Below are positions 1-8,832 of a stretch of DNA of 64,000 nucleotides, piece by piece. Position numbers and translations under genes: made by a program. This DNA is from Tsukamurella sputi (GTDB lineage: Bacteria > Actinomycetota > Actinomycetes > Mycobacteriales > Mycobacteriaceae), in assembly GCF_007858445.1 (NCBI RefSeq), contig NZ_VIGV01000004.1, forward strand, positions 186,001-250,000. The letters are read 5' to 3'. The stretch's first letter is position 1. Every line of letters starts with the position of its first letter. The notes below the pieces were generated by a model. The model was not told the origin of the DNA and did not search any database. It saw nothing but the letters and a program-made list of their open reading frames with translations.

Positions 1-2
1 GG

Positions 3-398
3 GCCGCCGTCCGCGCCGACGCCCGCCGCGGCACGATGGTGCTGTTCGCCACGCACTACCTGGAGGAGGCGGACCAGTTCGCCGACCGGGTGGTGATGAT
101 CGCCGGCGGGCGGATCGTCGCCGACGGCGCGACCGCCGACGTCCGGGCCGCCGCCACCGGCCGGCGGATCTCGGCGGTTCTCGGGCCCGACGGTGCCGCC
201 GCCCTCGTCGCGGCCGTGCCCGGCCTCCGCGTGGTGGAGGTGCGCGGCGAGCGCACCGTCTTCGCCGTCGACGGCGATCCGCGCGCGTCCGACGACGCCC
301 TCCGATTCCTGCTCACCCGTACCGACGCCCGCGACGTGGAGACCGTCACGCACGGTCTCGAAGAGGCGTTCCTGCAGCTCACCGAGGAGAAGGCATGA
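3..398 (+). CDS. ABC transporter ATP-binding protein (3' part only)
   Basis: The gene runs in from before the window; only the last ~130 residues are seen. The stretch ATHYLEEA carries the H-loop histidine of the nucleotide-binding domain, followed by DRVVMIAGGRIVADG, the usual end of a DrrA/CcmA-type exporter ATPase. The remaining ~80 residues are the variable C-terminal domain of this family. The stop codon overlaps the start of the permease gene by 4 nt, so the two are translationally coupled and should form one exporter. The substrate cannot be told. Confidence 0.9.
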   Translation, partial: AAVRADARRGTMVLFATHYLEEADQFADRVVMIAGGRIVADGATADVRAAATGRRISAVLGPDGAAALVAAVPGLRVVEVRGERTVFAVDGDPRASDDALRFLLTRTDARDVETVTHGLEEAFLQLTEEKA

Positions 399-1186
399 CC
401 ACCACCGCGACGACCACCACCGCGACGACGCCCACGGCCTGGGGCCTCACGCCCCGTTTCCTCCTGCTCGACGTGCGGCGCCAACTGCGCAACCGGCAGA
501 CCCTCATCATCACGACCGTCCTGCCCGTGGTGCTGTACCTGGCGCTGCACACCCAGGCCGGGCCGGACGCACGATTCGCGCACGGCGACTTCGCCGCGTG
601 GATGATGATCGGTCTCGCCCTGTACGGCTCCGCCGCCGCGGCGACGACGACGGCGGCCCAGGTCGCGGCCGAGCGGTCGACGGGCTGGGTGCGCACGCTG
701 CGGCTCACGCCCCTGCGCCCGCCCGGGTACATCGCCTCGAAGGTGGTGAGCGCCCTGACCATGTCCGCGCTCCCCGTCGTGATGCTCGCTGTGCTGTCCG
801 CGGCGACCGGTGCGCACGCCGAACCGCAGGTCTGGGTGCTGTCCCTGCTCATCGCGTGGCTCGGGTCCGCGCTGTTCGGGGCGTTGGGACTGGCGCTGGG
901 CCTCGCGCTGCGGCCCGAGATCGTGATGCACATCCCGGGGCTGCTCCTGACGGTGCTGGCCTTCGGCGGCAACGTCTTCTTCCCGCTCTCCGGCGGGATG
1001 CTGACCTTCGCGCAGTTCACGCCGATGTACGGGATCACCGCGCTGGCCCGCTATCCGCTCACCGGCGGCGAGACGCTCACCGGCGTGCACACGTCGTTGC
1101 TCGGAGCCGCGATCAACGTGGTCGTCTGGTTCGCCGTCTTCGCCGGCGCGGCCGCGATCGCCTACCGGCACAGTGCCGAGCGGTAG
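395..1186 (+). CDS. ABC transporter permease (ABC-2 type)
   Basis: A 263-aa integral membrane protein with about six hydrophobic segments (first at residues ~35-50, last near the C-terminus), the size and layout of ABC-2 type permeases that pair with DrrA-like ATPases. Its ATG overlaps the ATPase stop by 4 nt, and the purine-rich GAGGAGAAGG just upstream is a good ribosome binding site. It probably dimerises to form the export channel. A Thr/Ala-rich N-terminus precedes the first membrane segment. Substrate unknown; multidrug or lipid export are common roles. Confidence 0.88.
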   Translation: MTTTATTTTATTPTAWGLTPRFLLLDVRRQLRNRQTLIITTVLPVVLYLALHTQAGPDARFAHGDFAAWMMIGLALYGSAAAATTTAAQVAAERSTGWVRTLRLTPLRPPGYIASKVVSALTMSALPVVMLAVLSAATGAHAEPQVWVLSLLIAWLGSALFGALGLALGLALRPEIVMHIPGLLLTVLAFGGNVFFPLSGGMLTFAQFTPMYGITALARYPLTGGETLTGVHTSLLGAAINVVVWFAVFAGAAAIAYRHSAER

Positions 1187-1200
1187 TCGGTTTCCGACTG
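1184..1200 (+). terminator. Small hairpin at the end of the ABC operon
   Basis: AGTCGG TTT CCGACT forms a 6-bp stem that begins inside the permease stop codon. It has no T-run, so termination is plausible but weakly supported. Confidence 0.3.
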
Positions 1201-1236
1201 ATTGTGACTCGGATCACACCGGCGTAACCTGGGGAT

Positions 1237-1626
1237 ATGTCCACTACTCGAACCACACCGAACCTCGTCGAGCGGGTGAAGTACCTGATGGGAATGCGCC
1301 TGCCCGATTCCATGCGCGACTGGGTGGTCAACGACGCCACCGGCCCCGGCCACAACCGTCGCTTCTTCATCCGCGGGGCGCTGATGTTCGTGCCCTTCCT
1401 CGTCGTGGCACTGATCCTGCCCTCGCCGCTGTGGGTCAAGCTGGCGCTGGTCGCGATGATGGCGCTGCCGGCGATCGTCTTCGTCGGCGGCCTGCGCTCG
1501 ATCTACCTGCAGGAGCTCCTGGTCGACAACGGCATCGATCCGCACACCGAGAGCGGCAGGCAACTCGAGGAGCACCGCCGCCGGGCGCAGGTCTACGAGC
1601 AGAAGTACCGGCACCGGGCGGCGTAG
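1237..1626 (+). CDS. DUF5313 family membrane protein
   Basis: A 129-aa protein with a soluble N-terminus (residues 1-45, with LPDSMRDWVVND), two hydrophobic segments (about 50-70 and 72-90) and a charged C-terminal tail rich in Arg/Glu. It matches the DUF5313 pattern found in mycobacteria and relatives; the function of the family is not known. The start codon sits exactly 6 nt after a -10-like TAACCT (1225-1230), so the message is probably leaderless; there is no Shine-Dalgarno sequence. Confidence 0.8.
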   Translation: MSTTRTTPNLVERVKYLMGMRLPDSMRDWVVNDATGPGHNRRFFIRGALMFVPFLVVALILPSPLWVKLALVAMMALPAIVFVGGLRSIYLQELLVDNGIDPHTESGRQLEEHRRRAQVYEQKYRHRAA

Positions 1627-1635
1627 CCTCGCCGG

Positions 1636-2514
1636 GTGACGGCAGAACGCTCATGGGCTCCGGGGCACGTCCTCGACCTGCACGGCACCGTTGGGGTGCT
1701 CCGCCGCGGCGCGGGCGATCCGGCCTATGCGCGGACGCCCGACGGTTCCCTGTGGCGCGCGGTCGGCACGCCGGACGGTCCCGGGACGGTCCGGCTGCGC
1801 CTCGCCGACGGGACGGTGACGGCGCAGGCGTGGGGGAGCGGGGCGCAGTGGCTCCTCGAACACGCTCCGGCGATGGCGGGCGCCGACGACGACCCGTCGG
1901 CCCTGGTTCCGCAGCACGACGTCGTCGAGCGGGCGGTGGCCGCATCGCCGGGCCTGCGGCTGGCCCGGTCGAACCGGGTCTGGGAGACGCTGGTCCCGAC
2001 CGTGCTGGAGCAGAAGGTCGTCGGGGCGGAGGCCTTCCGCGCATGGCGCTACCTGCTCCGCCGGTTCGGCACCGTCGCCCCGGGGCCGACGGGCGGTCCG
2101 GACCTGCGGGTGCCGCCGGCCCGCGATCAGTGGGCCGCGATCCCCGCCTGGGAATGGCACCGGGCCGGTGTGGAACCCGTCCGCATGCGCACGATCATCG
2201 GCGCGAGCGGCATCGAGGTGGAGCATCGGCCGGAGCGGCTCGGAGCCCTTCCCGGCATCGGGGCGTGGACCGTCGGGGAGCTGCTCGGCCGGGCCTGCGG
2301 CGATCCGGACGCCGTGCCGGTGGGCGACTACCACCTGCCGCGCATCGTGGGAATGGGATTCGTGGGCGAGGCGTTGGACGATGCCGGGATGCTCGAGGTG
2401 CTCGAGCCGTACCGCGGCCAGCGCGGCAGGGTGATCCGGCTGCTCGCGCGGGCGGGAGTGGACCGGGAACGACGGGGTCCGCGGGTGGCCGTGCGCGACT
2501 ACCGGGCGTGGTGA
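1636..2514 (+). CDS. HhH-GPD family DNA glycosylase (3-methyladenine/AlkA-like)
   Basis: A 292-aa protein resembling the AlkA-type glycosylases that remove alkylated bases in base-excision repair. Visible features are an N-terminal beta-rich region, the conserved block WETLVPTVLEQKV (around residues 116-128), and a helix-hairpin-helix region LGALPGIGAWTVGELLGRA followed by a conserved Asp region (GDPDAVPVGDYHLPRI) that supplies the catalytic Asp in this superfamily. GTG start; TAGCCT lies exactly 6 nt upstream (1624-1629) and overlaps the preceding stop codon, so leaderless expression is likely. Exact base specificity cannot be told. Confidence 0.82.
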   Translation: MTAERSWAPGHVLDLHGTVGVLRRGAGDPAYARTPDGSLWRAVGTPDGPGTVRLRLADGTVTAQAWGSGAQWLLEHAPAMAGADDDPSALVPQHDVVERAVAASPGLRLARSNRVWETLVPTVLEQKVVGAEAFRAWRYLLRRFGTVAPGPTGGPDLRVPPARDQWAAIPAWEWHRAGVEPVRMRTIIGASGIEVEHRPERLGALPGIGAWTVGELLGRACGDPDAVPVGDYHLPRIVGMGFVGEALDDAGMLEVLEPYRGQRGRVIRLLARAGVDRERRGPRVAVRDYRAW

Positions 2515-2525
2515 GGGCAACTCTT

Positions 2526-2555
2526 TTGACCATGGTGAGTTCAGCACGGTAAGCT
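2526..2555 (+). promoter_or_regulatory. Promoter of the rpsL-rpsG-fusA operon
   Basis: TTGACC (2526-2531) and TAAGCT (2550-2555) with an 18-bp spacer give a near-consensus sigma-70 promoter. The start point is expected near 2562. Confidence 0.7.
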
Positions 2556-2561
2556 GGGGAG

Positions 2562-2863
2562 CCGTGCCTGGCGAATGCTAGGACGATCTCACGTGTCCAT
2601 GCGTAGGCCGGGTGACCGGAACCGCTCACGGACGCGCGACACGCCCGACCTCGGGGTACGTGCGAGGCGGGTAGCTACTTCCCGGAAACGGGACTGACCA
2701 GCGGATTCGGCGCGAGCCGAGGAGGCCGGTGGGGCCGCGCTGCGGAAGTCGCCTTCATCCATCCGCGGATGAGTCGAGGCGCTTGCCCGGAGCTACAACC
2801 GCAGCAGTAGGAAAAGTCGGCCGGACGGCCGGCGACAGCCGAAACGAAGGAAACAGCGCTTCT
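2562..2863 (+). other. Long structured 5' leader of rpsL
   Basis: About 300 nt without a convincing gene. It contains several short hairpins: TCCCG GAAA CGGGA around 2683-2696 (a GNRA-type loop), CATCC GCG GGATG-like pairing near 2757-2770, and CGGCCG/CGGCCG pairing near 2818-2831. A leader of this size ahead of S12/S7 is compatible with autogenous control, but no known ribosomal-protein leader motif is recognised. Confidence 0.4.
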
Positions 2864-3238
2864 ATGCCAACTATCAACCAGCTGGTCCGCAAGGGCCGCC
2901 GGGACAAGGCCTCCAAGACGAAGGTGGCCGCCCTGAAGGGCTCGCCGCAGCGTCGTGGCGTGTGCACCCGCGTCTACACCACCACCCCGAAGAAGCCGAA
3001 CTCGGCGCTTCGTAAGGTCGCCCGCGTCCGTCTGACGAGCTCGGTCGAGGTCACCGCGTACATCCCCGGCGAAGGTCACAACCTTCAGGAGCACTCGATG
3101 GTGCTCGTCCGTGGCGGTCGTGTGAAGGACCTCCCGGGTGTTCGCTACAAGATCATCCGCGGTTCGCTCGACACCCAGGGTGTCAAGAACCGCAAGCAGG
3201 CGCGTAGCCGCTACGGCGCGAAGAAGGAGAAGGGCTGA
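2864..3238 (+). CDS. rpsL: 30S ribosomal protein S12
   Basis: 124 aa, the normal length for S12. It begins [12 protein letters not shown] and holds the decoding-centre loops [18 protein letters not shown] and [12 protein letters not shown]. The lysines here are where streptomycin-resistance mutations occur in other bacteria; both loops look wild type. The ATG at 2864 is chosen because upstream in-frame sequence has no S12 similarity and a purine-rich GAAGGAAACAG precedes it. The stop overlaps the rpsG start by 1 nt. Confidence 0.99.
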   Translation: MPTINQLVRKGRRDKASKTKVAALKGSPQRRGVCTRVYTTTPKKPNSALRKVARVRLTSSVEVTAYIPGEGHNLQEHSMVLVRGGRVKDLPGVRYKIIRGSLDTQGVKNRKQARSRYGAKKEKG

Positions 3239-3708
3239 TGCCTCGTAAGGGACCGGCGCCCAAGCGCCCCGTCGTCAACGACCCCGTCTACGGTTCGCCC
3301 GTGGTCACCCAGCTCGTGAACAAGGTGCTCCTGGACGGTAAGAAGTCCACCGCCGAGCGCATCGTCTACGGCGCCCTCGAGGCGACCCGTGAGAAGACCG
3401 GCACCGATCCGGTTCTCACGCTGAAGAAGGCGCTCGACAACGTGCGCCCGTCGCTCGAGGTCAAGAGCCGCCGCGTCGGTGGCGCCACCTACCAGGTGCC
3501 GATCGAGGTGAAGGCCGGTCGCGCCAACACCCTCGCGCTGCGCTGGCTGGTGACCTTCACGCGGCAGCGTCGCGAGAAGACCATGATCGAGCGTCTCGCC
3601 AACGAGATCCTCGACGCGAGCAACGGTCTGGGCGCTTCGGTGAAGCGTCGCGAGGACACCCACAAGATGGCCGAGGCCAACCGGGCGTTCGCGCACTACC
3701 GCTGGTGA
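3238..3708 (+). CDS. rpsG: 30S ribosomal protein S7
   Basis: 156 aa, a standard S7 length: [12 protein letters not shown] start, [13 protein letters not shown] core and a C-terminal helical end FAHYRW. It nucleates assembly of the 30S head. It shares one base with the rpsL stop codon, so the two are coupled. An 87-nt gap with a strong hairpin separates it from fusA. Confidence 0.99.
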   Translation: MPRKGPAPKRPVVNDPVYGSPVVTQLVNKVLLDGKKSTAERIVYGALEATREKTGTDPVLTLKKALDNVRPSLEVKSRRVGGATYQVPIEVKAGRANTLALRWLVTFTRQRREKTMIERLANEILDASNGLGASVKRREDTHKMAEANRAFAHYRW

Positions 3709-3720
3709 TCTGATCCCCGA

Positions 3721-3744
3721 GCCGGCCGCCGCACGGCGGCCGGC
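3721..3744 (+). terminator. GC hairpin between rpsG and fusA
   Basis: GCCGGCCGCC GCAC GGCGGCCGGC is a perfect 10-bp stem with a 4-nt loop placed 12 nt after the rpsG stop. It lacks a T-run, so it more likely acts as a partial terminator, RNA-processing site or 3' stabiliser that sets the fusA level than as a full stop. Confidence 0.45.
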
Positions 3745-3795
3745 GCGGGTCACCGGAAGCAAATCCATCCTCTTAAGAGAACGAGGCTTACCACC

Positions 3796-5901
3796 GTGGC
3801 ACAGGAAGTGCTTACCGACCTCACGAAGGTCCGCAACATCGGCATCATGGCGCATATCGATGCCGGTAAGACCACCACCACCGAGCGCATCCTCTTCTAC
3901 ACCGGTGTGAACTACAAGATCGGTGAGACCCACGACGGTGCCTCGACCACCGACTGGATGGAGCAGGAGAAGGAGCGGGGTATCACCATCACCTCCGCCG
4001 CCGTGACCTGCTTCTGGAAGAAGAACCAGATCAACATCATCGACACCCCCGGGCACGTCGACTTCACGGTCGAGGTGGAGCGTTCGCTCCGCGTGCTCGA
4101 CGGTGCCGTCGCCGTGTTCGACGGCAAGGAGGGCGTCGAGCCCCAGTCGGAGCAGGTGTGGCGTCAGGCTGAGAAGTACGACGTCCCGCGTATCTGCTTC
4201 GTCAACAAGATGGACAAGCTGGGCGCCGACTTCTACTTCACCGTGCGCACCATCGAGGAGCGCCTCGGCGCGAAGCCGCTGGTCCTGCAGCTGCCGATCG
4301 GCGCCGAGGACGAGTTCGACGGTGTCGTCGACCTGCTCGAGATGAAGGCCATCACCTGGCGCGGCGTCGTCGAGATCGGCGCGGAGCCGACCATCGAGGA
4401 GATCCCCGCCGACCTCGCCGACAAGGCCGCCGAGTACCGCGAGAAGCTGCTCGAGACCGTCGCCGAGTCCGACGAGGCTCTGATGGAGAAGTACTTCGCC
4501 GGCGAAGAGCTCTCGATCGACGAGATCAAGGCCGCGATCCGCAAGCTCACCGTCAGCCGTGAGCTGTACCCGGTGCTGTGCGGTTCGGCGTTCAAGAACA
4601 AGGGCGTGCAGCCCATGCTCGACGCCGTGATCGACTACCTCCCCAGCCCGCTCGACGTGCCCTCCATCGAGGGCCACGCCGTCGGCGACGAGGAGAAGAT
4701 CCTCTCGCGCAAGCCCAGCAAGGACGAGCCCTTCGCGGCCCTGGCCTTCAAGATCGCCGCGCACCCGTTCTTCGGCAAGCTGACCTTCGTCCGCGTGTAC
4801 TCGGGTCACATCGACTCGGGCACCGGCGTGCTCAACGCCACGAAGGGCAAGAAGGAGCGCATCGGCAAGCTCTTCCAGATGCACGCCAACAAGGAGATGC
4901 CGGTCGAGGACGCGACCGCGGGTCACATCTACGCGATGATCGGTCTGAAGGACACCACGACCGGTGACACCCTCTGCGATCCGGCGAACCCGATCGTGCT
5001 CGAGTCCATGTCCTTCCCGGACCCGGTCATCAACGTCTCGATCGAGCCGAAGACCAAGTCCGACCAGGAGAAGCTCGGCGTCGCGATCCAGAAGCTCGCC
5101 GAGGAGGATCCCACCTTCTCCGTCGAGCTCGACGAGCAGACCGGCCAGACCGTCATCGGCGGAATGGGCGAGCTGCACCTCGACATCCTCGTCGACCGCA
5201 TGCGTCGCGAGTTCAAGGTCGAGGCCAACGTCGGCAAGCCGCAGGTGGCCTACCGCGAGACGATCCGTCGTCCCGTCGAGAAGCACGAGTACACCCACAA
5301 GAAGCAGACGGGTGGCTCGGGCCAGTTCGCGCGCGTCATCATCAAGCTGGAGCCGCTGGAGGACGCCGAGGACGGCGCCACCTACGAGTTCGTCAACGCC
5401 GTGACCGGTGGCCGCGTGCCGAAGGAGTACATCCCTTCGGTCGACGCCGGCGCCCAGGACGCGATGCAGTACGGCGTGCTCGCGGGCTACCCGCTGGTGA
5501 ACGTCAAGGTCACGCTGCTCGACGGCGCGTACCACGACGTGGACTCGTCCGAGATGGCGTTCAAGATCGCCGGCGCGCAGGCCTTCAAGGAGGCAGCACG
5601 CCAGGCCGGTCCCGTCATCCTCGAGCCCATCATGGCTGTCGAGGTCACGACCCCCGAGGACTACATGGGTGACGTGATCGGCGACCTCAACTCCCGCCGT
5701 GGCCAGATCCAGGCCATGGAGGAACGCAGCGGTGCCCGCCTCGTGAAGGCTCAGGTCCCGCTGTCGGAGATGTTCGGCTACATCGGCGACCTCCGGTCGA
5801 AGACCCAGGGCCGGGCGAACTACTCCATGGTCTTCGACTCGTACGCCGAGGTTCCGGCGAACGTGTCGAAGGAGATCATCGCGAAGGTGAACGGGGAGTA
5901 G
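3796..5901 (+). CDS. fusA: Elongation factor G
   Basis: 701 aa GTPase that drives ribosomal translocation and, with RRF, recycling. GTP-binding motifs are intact: [15 protein letters not shown] (P-loop, residues ~18-32), [13 protein letters not shown] and [10 protein letters not shown]. Domains II-V follow in the normal order. GTG start at 3796 preceded by an AGAGAACGAGG-type purine stretch. It lies in the str operon after rpsG, before tuf, as in other actinobacteria. Confidence 0.99.
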   Translation: MAQEVLTDLTKVRNIGIMAHIDAGKTTTTERILFYTGVNYKIGETHDGASTTDWMEQEKERGITITSAAVTCFWKKNQINIIDTPGHVDFTVEVERSLRVLDGAVAVFDGKEGVEPQSEQVWRQAEKYDVPRICFVNKMDKLGADFYFTVRTIEERLGAKPLVLQLPIGAEDEFDGVVDLLEMKAITWRGVVEIGAEPTIEEIPADLADKAAEYREKLLETVAESDEALMEKYFAGEELSIDEIKAAIRKLTVSRELYPVLCGSAFKNKGVQPMLDAVIDYLPSPLDVPSIEGHAVGDEEKILSRKPSKDEPFAALAFKIAAHPFFGKLTFVRVYSGHIDSGTGVLNATKGKKERIGKLFQMHANKEMPVEDATAGHIYAMIGLKDTTTGDTLCDPANPIVLESMSFPDPVINVSIEPKTKSDQEKLGVAIQKLAEEDPTFSVELDEQTGQTVIGGMGELHLDILVDRMRREFKVEANVGKPQVAYRETIRRPVEKHEYTHKKQTGGSGQFARVIIKLEPLEDAEDGATYEFVNAVTGGRVPKEYIPSVDAGAQDAMQYGVLAGYPLVNVKVTLLDGAYHDVDSSEMAFKIAGAQAFKEAARQAGPVILEPIMAVEVTTPEDYMGDVIGDLNSRRGQIQAMEERSGARLVKAQVPLSEMFGYIGDLRSKTQGRANYSMVFDSYAEVPANVSKEIIAKVNGE

Positions 5902-5922
5902 TCCTCCCCGCTCTCCGGAGCG

Positions 5923-5952
5923 TGGCGCCTAGGCGTCTGGCGCCTCGGCGTC
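5923..5952 (+). repeat. Two tandem 15-nt repeats between fusA and tuf
   Basis: TGGCGCCTAGGCGTC (5923-5937) is followed at once by TGGCGCCTCGGCGTC (5938-5952), one mismatch. Each unit is also partly self-complementary (GGCGCC / GGCGTC). Confidence 0.6.
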
Positions 5953-6024
5953 GAAAACAACCGAAAGATAAACACCCTTGCAGGGCAACCGGCCCCGCAA
6001 GCACTACGTCCAGGAGGACACAAA

Positions 6025-7215
6025 GTGGCGAAGGCGAAGTTCGAGCGGACCAAGCCGCACGTGAACATCGGCACCATCGGTCACGTCGACCACGGCAAGA
6101 CCACCCTGACGGCTGCCATCACCAAGGTTCTGGCCGAGAAGTACCCGGACCTCAACGAGGCCTCGGCGTTCGATCAGATCGATAAGGCGCCCGAGGAGAA
6201 GGCTCGTGGCATCACGATCAACATCTCGCACGTCGAGTACCAGACCGAGAAGCGCCACTACGCCCACGTCGATGCGCCGGGTCACGCCGACTACATCAAG
6301 AACATGATCACCGGTGCCGCCCAGATGGACGGCGCGATCCTGGTCGTGGCCGCCACCGACGGCCCGATGCCGCAGACCCGCGAGCACGTGCTGCTCGCCC
6401 GCCAGGTCGGCGTGCCCTACATCCTCGTCGCCCTGAACAAGTGCGACATGGTCGACGACGAGGAGATCCTCGAGCTCGTCGAGATGGAGGTCCGCGAGCT
6501 GCTGGGTTCGCAGGAGTTCGACGAGGACGCCCCCGTCGTCCGCGTGTCGGGCTACCAGGCGCTCCAGGGCGATGCCAAGTGGGTCGAGTCGATCGTCGAG
6601 CTGATGAACGCCGTCGACGAGTCCATCCCGGACCCCGAGCGTGAGACCGACAAGCCCTTCCTGATGCCGGTCGAGGACGTCTTCACGATCACCGGTCGTG
6701 GCACCGTCGTCACCGGTCGCGTCGAGCGCGGCATCATCAACGTGAACGAGGAGGTGGAGATCGTCGGCATCCGCGAGAAGTCGACCAAGACCACCGTCAC
6801 GGGCATCGAGATGTTCCGCAAGCTGCTCGACTCGGGCCAGGCGGGCGACAACGTCGGCCTCCTCGTCCGTGGCCTCAAGCGCGAGGACGTCGAGCGCGGC
6901 CAGGTCGTCGTGAAGCCGGGCACCACCACCCCGCACACGGAGTTCGAGGGCCAGGCGTACATCCTGTCGAAGGACGAGGGCGGCCGCCACACCCCGTTCT
7001 TCAACAACTACCGTCCGCAGTTCTACTTCCGTACCACGGACGTGACCGGCGTCGTGACCCTCCCCGAGGGCACCGAGATGGTCATGCCCGGCGACAACAC
7101 CGAGATGAGCGTCAAGCTCATCCAGCCGGTCGCCATGGACGAGGGCCTGCGCTTCGCGATCCGCGAGGGTGGCCGCACCGTCGGTGCCGGCCGCGTCACC
7201 AAGATCATCGCCTGA
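6025..7215 (+). CDS. tuf: Elongation factor Tu
   Basis: 396 aa GTPase delivering aminoacyl-tRNA to the ribosomal A site. P-loop [21 protein letters not shown], the DAPGHADY switch II and NKCD are all present; the C-terminal beta-barrel domains are complete, ending [17 protein letters not shown] start behind a strong AGGAGGA at 6011-6017. This is the only tuf in the window; a hairpin terminator follows at once. Confidence 0.99.
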   Translation: MAKAKFERTKPHVNIGTIGHVDHGKTTLTAAITKVLAEKYPDLNEASAFDQIDKAPEEKARGITINISHVEYQTEKRHYAHVDAPGHADYIKNMITGAAQMDGAILVVAATDGPMPQTREHVLLARQVGVPYILVALNKCDMVDDEEILELVEMEVRELLGSQEFDEDAPVVRVSGYQALQGDAKWVESIVELMNAVDESIPDPERETDKPFLMPVEDVFTITGRGTVVTGRVERGIINVNEEVEIVGIREKSTKTTVTGIEMFRKLLDSGQAGDNVGLLVRGLKREDVERGQVVVKPGTTTPHTEFEGQAYILSKDEGGRHTPFFNNYRPQFYFRTTDVTGVVTLPEGTEMVMPGDNTEMSVKLIQPVAMDEGLRFAIREGGRTVGAGRVTKIIA

Positions 7216-7236
7216 TCTAGGTAGTCAGCCGTGAAC

Positions 7237-7264
7237 GGCGCCTCTCCCGGAAGGGAGGGGCGCC
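7237..7264 (+). terminator. Terminator after tuf
   Basis: GGCGCCTCTCCC GGAA GGGAGGGGCGCC, a 12-bp stem with one G-T pair and a GGAA tetraloop, followed by GTTTCG. It closes the str operon. Confidence 0.8.
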
Positions 7265-7309
7265 GTTTCGCATGTCCGGGAGGACTTCTCCGGTCCGACG
7301 GTGCGCCGC

Positions 7310-8224
7310 TCAGCCGCCGCAGCCGCCTCCGCCGCAGCTGCTACTGCTGGAGGACGAGGAGCAACTCGACGACGAGCCGCAGCTGCTGAAGCTCGACGAG
7401 GAGCAGCTGGACGAGCCGCCCGAGCCGCCGCCGACCGTGAAGGCGGGCGTCATCGCGCCGGCCTGCGCCGCGTACGCGCTCGCGGCGAGCGTGGGATCGA
7501 GCTGGGCGAGCCCGACGACGCCGAAGAGCGCGGCCCCGTACGCCGCGGCGGCGGTGCCGTACGTCCGGATCGACGGCTTCAACCGCGGGTGCAGGTGGGC
7601 GTGCCGCTGCCGCGCCGCCGCGAGCTCACGCCGCCCTGCGGGCGTGAGCCTGCGCGTGCGCAGGGCCAGCACCAGGAACAGCGCCGTCAGCGCGATCACG
7701 GCGGCGGTGAGGAAGCCGACGGGCTTGCCGCCGGCCGCACCTGCGACGATGCGGATCACCCCGAGCGCGATCACCGGCAGGAGCAGCACCGCCGGGCCCG
7801 CCGAGCGGGGCCGAGCGCGCAGCAGACCGTCGCGCACGAGCCCGGAGCGGAGCTGCCGGAGCGGCGCCTCGAGGTCTCTGACCAGGGACGTCGACCGCTT
7901 CTCGAGCCGGTCGGCGACGCTCCGCACGAACCAGTCGAGCGTGGCGCGGTCCTCCCGGGTGACGGGGCGGACGGTGCGCCCGTCCGCGTCGATGATTCCG
8001 GCGGCGCGGAGCTGCGCGAGGGCCGCGACCACCGCGTTGCCGTCCGAGATCAACATCCCCGTCTCGACGGGGCTCAGCACGGCGATCCGGTGCCGGGGGC
8101 CGCGTCCGCTGGTGCGCGCGACCAGCACGGCGATCACCGTGAGCACGCTCAGGAGCAGGTACCCGATGAGGAAGTCCGCGCTCGGAATCCCCCAGGTGTC
8201 GCCGGCGAGCAGATGGTGCGTCAT
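7310..8224 (-). CDS. TIGR04222 domain-containing membrane protein
   Basis: 304 aa. One N-terminal membrane segment (FLIGYLLLSVLTVIAVLVA), a cytoplasmic stretch starting with a conserved LSPVETGMLISDGNAVVAALAQLRAAG block, and two central membrane segments. After another hydrophobic pair it ends in a low-complexity Gly/Ser/Cys tail of about 40 residues with five cysteines. This layout fits TIGR04222, a family of unknown function widespread in actinobacteria. The ATG at 8224 is preferred over longer starts because AGGGGG lies 7 nt upstream. It converges on tuf. Confidence 0.75.
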   Translation of the reverse strand: MTHHLLAGDTWGIPSADFLIGYLLLSVLTVIAVLVARTSGRGPRHRIAVLSPVETGMLISDGNAVVAALAQLRAAGIIDADGRTVRPVTREDRATLDWFVRSVADRLEKRSTSLVRDLEAPLRQLRSGLVRDGLLRARPRSAGPAVLLLPVIALGVIRIVAGAAGGKPVGFLTAAVIALTALFLVLALRTRRLTPAGRRELAAARQRHAHLHPRLKPSIRTYGTAAAAYGAALFGVVGLAQLDPTLAASAYAAQAGAMTPAFTVGGGSGGSSSCSSSSFSSCGSSSSCSSSSSSSSCGGGGCGG

Positions 8225-8263
8225 GGGAAACCCCCTCGTGTTCGGTCTGCGCTCAGACTGGCG

Positions 8264-8324
8264 GTGGAATCGCGATCGCGCTACTGCGAGAAGGCATCCG
8301 ACGCCGAATCGAGACCGATTCCAC
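8264..8324 (-). promoter_or_regulatory. Inverted repeat upstream of the TIGR04222 gene
   Basis: GTGGAATCG (8264-8272) pairs perfectly with CGATTCCAC (8316-8324) across a 43-nt spacer that itself holds CGATCGCG and CGAATCG. It could be a paired operator or a long hairpin. Confidence 0.4.
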
Positions 8325-8465
8325 GGCAGATTCTCATGACGCGGCCGTCTCGTGTGCGGTCCGGCCGGCTGATTTCCCGGGAGACGGGTGCGCGGAGCAC
8401 GGCGTTCGGTGGATAATCCGTCTACACGTGGGGCGGAGCCCCACCGGGAGCGAGGAGTACCACGG

Positions 8466-8825
8466 ATGCCGAAGCTGATGAGGGCGCTGGCTGCGGGGAT
8501 CGCGGCAGTGGGGCTCGCCACGCTGGTCCAGGCCCCGGCGCACGCGGACGGCCGCCTCGACGAGGGGCGCTTCGTGGTCGCCACGAAGAACCTCCACGAC
8601 TTCACCAAGCCCTTCGGCGGCCGGACCACCGACGCCCAGATGGTGCGGTTCGGCTACAGCGCCTGCGCCGCGCTGGACCGGAACCCCGCGAGCACCGCCG
8701 CCGCCACGCGCGCCCTCTACAACGACGAGCGCGCGTACCCGCTGTGGGAGCGGCAGCAGGTGGTCTTCTACGCCGCGCAGTACCTGTGCAACCGTCACTG
8801 GGACCGGTACAAAACCTACCCGTGA
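8466..8825 (+). CDS. Small secreted protein, unknown function
   Basis: 119 aa. The N-terminus (MPKLMRALAAGIAAVGLATLVQAPAHA) is a clear Sec signal peptide with AHA cleavage near residue 27, leaving a ~92-aa exported protein. Two cysteines (GYSACAAL and AAQYLCNRHW) lie in positions reminiscent of the mycobacterial DUF732 fold, but the match is weak. ATG 8466 is chosen over upstream starts because GAGCGAGGAG precedes it. A -10-like GATAAT (8412-8417) and a leader hairpin GTGGGGC GGA GCCCCAC (8428-8444) lie upstream. Confidence 0.7.
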   Translation: MPKLMRALAAGIAAVGLATLVQAPAHADGRLDEGRFVVATKNLHDFTKPFGGRTTDAQMVRFGYSACAALDRNPASTAAATRALYNDERAYPLWERQQVVFYAAQYLCNRHWDRYKTYP

Positions 8826-8832
8826 TCGCCGT

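Noticed and set aside
3211-5535. 774-codon reading frame on the minus strand opposite fusA
   Set aside because: It is the mirror of a highly expressed gene with strong codon bias; high GC3 opens antisense frames. Its sequence (His/Leu/Val/Asp-rich, no domains) looks like an artefact.
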